A DNA stretch of 64,000 bases, from the NCBI RefSeq assembly GCF_040719375.1, contig NZ_JBFDTP010000001.1, forward strand, positions 1,178,001 to 1,242,000. The letters run 5' to 3'. Below the pieces are notes generated by a model. The model saw nothing but the letters and a program-made list of their open reading frames with translations, was not told the origin of the DNA and made no database searches. Made by a program: the position numbers and the translations under genes. The stretch's first letter is position 1. Each line of letters begins with the position of its first letter. Source of the DNA: Clostridium sp. AN503 (lineage in GTDB: Bacteria > Bacillota > Clostridia > Lachnospirales > Lachnospiraceae). Below are positions 61,920 to 64,000 of this stretch, piece after piece.

Positions 61920-62297
61920 ATGGCAAGAGAGGTTGTATTTACAGATAAAGCGCCGAAGGCGGTAGGCCCCTATGTACAGGCGGTCAAATCAAACGGCATG
62001 GTCTATGTTTCCGGACAGCTTGGCATCGATGTGGCGGCAGGCGGCCTTGCGGACGGAGTGGAGGCCCAGGCCCACTGCTCCATGAAGAATCTGGGCGAGA
62101 TCTTAAAAGCCGCGGGAAGCGATTACAAGAATGTGGTCAAGACTACGATCTTTTTGACAGACATGAATGATTTTGCTGCTGTGAACAAGATCTACGAGTC
62201 CTATTTCGGAGGCGATTTCCCGGCCCGCTCCTGCATCCAGGTGGCGAAGCTCCCTCTGGGAGGACTGGTGGAAGTGGAGTGTGTGGCGGAGCTGTAA
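61920..62297 (+). CDS. RidA family reactive-enamine deaminase
   Basis: A 125-residue RidA/YjgF protein. The fold-defining stretches MVYVSGQLGID, MKNLGEILKAAGSDYKNVVK and the active-site Arg in FPARSCIQVAKLP (the R105 position of archetypal RidA) are present. RidA hydrolyses 2-aminoacrylate and related enamines made by PLP lyases. DpaL in this same operon makes aminoacrylate, so the pairing is biochemically sensible. The ATG follows the deacylase stop directly (TAAATG). Confidence 0.94.
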   Translation: MAREVVFTDKAPKAVGPYVQAVKSNGMVYVSGQLGIDVAAGGLADGVEAQAHCSMKNLGEILKAAGSDYKNVVKTTIFLTDMNDFAAVNKIYESYFGGDFPARSCIQVAKLPLGGLVEVECVAEL

Positions 62298-62372
62298 TCA
62301 GTGTAAGCCGGATTCCTGTGAAGCATAGGCAGGTTATGGGTAAGGACAGGTAACTATATGTAAGTATTAGAT

Positions 62373-62416
62373 AAGGGTATCCTGAAGGTCTTGGAAAAGG
62401 CATTTGGGATGCCCTT
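62373..62416 (+). terminator. weak hairpin after the dpaL operon
   Basis: AAGGGTATCC (62373-62382) pairs with GGATGCCCTT (62407-62416), with one G-U pair and a 24-base loop. There is no T-tract. It lies about 75 bases after the RidA stop and may end the operon transcript. Confidence 0.4.
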
Positions 62417-62451
62417 ATTGCGTTGTCAGCAGTGATTTTTAGTTGCCATAC

Positions 62452-62499
62452 TGTTGCATGTTGTGGCTTCTTTGTTGCAGGTGATACAAAATTGTTGCC
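62452..62499 (+). promoter_or_regulatory. helically phased TGTTGC repeats (candidate UAS)
   Basis: TGTTGCA at 62452 and 62473 and TGTTGCC at 62493 recur at 21- and 20-base intervals, about two turns of DNA each, roughly 95-140 bases upstream of the second -24/-12 promoter. The word differs from the TTCTCA repeats of the dpaL promoter, which suggests a different activator. Confidence 0.5.
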
Positions 62500-62592
62500 T
62501 TGCATCAGAGCTGGTTTTGCTCCACTGATTGATGACAGCCTGATTCTTGAGGATTATTTGAGTTTTATCAGAGCGGCGTTGTGTTTATGATT

Positions 62593-62609
62593 TTGGCATG
62601 GTTTTTGCT
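62593..62609 (+). promoter_or_regulatory. second sigma-54 (-24/-12) promoter
   Basis: TTGGCATGGTTTTTGCT matches the sigma-54 consensus with GG and GC ten bases apart. The predicted start is near 62620, about 68 bases before the SAF-domain dehydrogenase ATG. It sits in the 390-base gap after RidA, which otherwise holds a weak hairpin and phased repeats. Confidence 0.85.
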
Positions 62610-62687
62610 GTTTATATAGATAACAGAAAATACCTGCTGCACATGCTGTAGCTGTGCCGGGCAGAAAAGTAAAGGAGATTTTGCGAT

Positions 62688-64000
62688 ATGGATTACACAA
62701 GCCTGTTGAAAAACAAAGATGGAAAGAAATCAAGAGTCGGCATTATCGGTGCTACGCGGGGGTATGGCTACACGCTGTTAGCGCAGATCCCGAAGGTAGA
62801 GCTTATGGAACTGCGGCTGATCTGCGCCCGCCATACCGGGGAGTGTGAGGAAGTTCTTGCGGGGCTGGGGTATGGGAAAGATGAGATCGTGATCTGTTCC
62901 ACAAAAGAGGAAGTTTTAAGCGCGCCGAAGGACGCGGTTCTGATCGTGACGGACTACAGCCTGGCAGCAGAGAGCGATATTACTGCGCTGGTTGAGTGCA
63001 CGGGGAATACTTCCGTCAGCTCTGATGCGGCGATCACCGCGCTGAAAAAAGGAATCAATGTGTATATGGTCTCTAAAGAGACGGACAGTGTATGCGGGCC
63101 GGTATTTAACCAGACGGCAGAAGAAAATCATGCAGTTTATGCGCTGGTAAACGGAGACCAGCCGAGAAATCTCCTGGATCTGTATTCCTGGGGGAAGGTG
63201 CTGGGACTGGAGATCATTGCGGCGGGAAAGGCCAGTGAATACGATTTTGTATGGGATCCGGATACTGGAGAGTTTACTTATATGGAAGGCGATGAGAAGC
63301 CCCATGAGAACATTCCGGGAATGAGGGAATTCTGGCATTACAAGGGGAAGGAAACCCTGGAGGAACGGCGTAAGCTGCTTGAAGCATATATGGCGGTCAT
63401 TTCTGCGGATCTGTGCGAGATGAATCTGGTGTCTAACGTCACCGGTCTGGTTCCGTCCGCTCCGCGCTTAAACTATCCGGTAGCAAAGATCAGTGAACTG
63501 GCTGATATCTTTATTCCGGAGGAAGACGGCGGAATCCTGAAAAAGACTGGGGTGGTAGATGTGTTCTGCAACCTTCGCGCCCCGGATGAGGCGAGCTTTG
63601 CCGGCGGAGAATTCATTATTATCAGGTGTGAAAATGAGACGGTCTGGGAGCTTTTGATCAGTAAGGGCCATGTGGTCAGCCGCAATGGAAAGTATGCGTG
63701 TATTTATCTCCCCTATCATTATATGGGGCTGGAGACACCGATCTCTATTTTGCTGGGCGATCTGATGGGAATCGGAACCCATCCGGAATGCCGTCAGGTG
63801 ACAGTCATGACAGGCGTGGCAGAGCGGGATCTGCCGAAGGGGACCGTGCTTAAGGTTCAGGGGCATCATCACTCCATTGACGGCCTGATCCCGGAGCTGT
63901 GGGAGAGGAAGGATGCAGAACATGTGGCTCCGTTTTATCTGTTGAATGGAATGATACTGTTAAGCGACGTGAAGAAGGGAGAGCCGATCACAAAGGATGT
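62688..64000 (+). CDS. NAD(P)-dependent homoserine-dehydrogenase-like protein with SAF domain (partial)
   Basis: The frame opens at ATG 62688 after AAAGGAGAT and runs off the window after about 437 residues. It starts with a Rossmann NAD(P) motif (KSRVGIIGATRGYGYTLL near residue 15). LVECTGNTSVSSDAAITAL follows near residue 104, then a dehydrogenase-like catalytic half. The last part (VTVMTGVAERDLPKGTVLKV and LLSDVKKGEPITKD) looks like the start of a SAF domain. Such proteins are usually annotated as NAD(P)H-dependent oxidoreductase or homoserine dehydrogenase-like. Its own sigma-54 promoter and place after the dpaL operon suggest a role in the same catabolism, but the substrate is unknown. 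Confidence 0.8.
   Translation, partial: MDYTSLLKNKDGKKSRVGIIGATRGYGYTLLAQIPKVELMELRLICARHTGECEEVLAGLGYGKDEIVICSTKEEVLSAPKDAVLIVTDYSLAAESDITALVECTGNTSVSSDAAITALKKGINVYMVSKETDSVCGPVFNQTAEENHAVYALVNGDQPRNLLDLYSWGKVLGLEIIAAGKASEYDFVWDPDTGEFTYMEGDEKPHENIPGMREFWHYKGKETLEERRKLLEAYMAVISADLCEMNLVSNVTGLVPSAPRLNYPVAKISELADIFIPEEDGGILKKTGVVDVFCNLRAPDEASFAGGEFIIIRCENETVWELLISKGHVVSRNGKYACIYLPYHYMGLETPISILLGDLMGIGTHPECRQVTVMTGVAERDLPKGTVLKVQGHHHSIDGLIPELWERKDAEHVAPFYLLNGMILLSDVKKGEPITKD

Noticed and set aside
1..64000. tRNA or rRNA genes
   Set aside because: I saw no cloverleaf-like or rRNA-like sequence in the intergenic gaps by eye; a covariance search would be needed to exclude a hidden tRNA.

Overview
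The window looks like a chromosomal segment of a gut-type anaerobic Firmicute, most likely Clostridia in or near the Lachnospiraceae. This is inferred from gene content: split glycine decarboxylase (GcvPA/GcvPB), a DUF4317 protein, a LytTR/DUF3021 pair, an AgrC/AgrA-like pair, a choloylglycine hydrolase, strong AGGAGG-type ribosome binding sites and moderately high GC. I saw no rRNA, tRNA, CRISPR array, integrase or complete insertion sequence.

Layout. 1-6.2 kb: the end of a TRAP carboxylate transporter (P-Q-M), a DUF6282 protein, an alpha/beta hydrolase, a LysR regulator and a MATE exporter. 6.3-15.75 kb: a leftward operon for an acidic sugar or similar carboxylate (DUF1537 kinase, BNR/sialidase-like protein, iron alcohol dehydrogenase, DapA-like aldolase, PdxA-like dehydrogenase, SLC13-type permease, VOC protein), divergent from a PrpR-type regulator whose AAA+ domain has lost its sigma-54 contact loop. 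15.8-18.8 kb: an AT-richer dinD gene, DUF4317 and a methyltransferase. 18.9-26.3 kb: a tandem glycine riboswitch with a terminator, then gcvT-gcvH-gcvPA-gcvPB-lplA-lpdA, a complete glycine cleavage system with its lipoate ligase. 26.4-28.8 kb: an Rpn-type nuclease gene with a tandemly duplicated 3' end, then DUF3021 and LytTR genes.

29.0-38.4 kb: a ten-gene Mrp/Mbh-like cation/proton antiporter operon with four large NuoL/M/N-type subunits. 38.5-42.6 kb: a repeat-containing leader, then gdpP-rplI-dnaB and a long perfect terminator. 42.8-50.0 kb: a choloylglycine hydrolase facing a membrane-anchored GH3 glycosidase with reversed domain order, a GtrA-like protein and a second GH3 enzyme whose end overlaps a convergent histidine kinase gene. 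50.0-54.1 kb: the AgrC/AgrA-like pair, a MerR-like regulator and an AT-rich ORF6N/PLD-like protein.

54.2-64 kb: the most coherent regulatory story. A sigma-54 activator gene is followed by three upstream-activator-like repeats, a terminator and a consensus -24/-12 promoter. Then come diaminopropionate ammonia-lyase, a YgeY-type hydrolase, a sodium:solute symporter, an N-acyl-D-amino-acid deacylase and RidA. A second consensus -24/-12 promoter with its own helically phased repeats precedes a SAF-domain dehydrogenase that runs off the window. Together this reads as a sigma-54-controlled catabolic island for acylated or D-configured amino acids.
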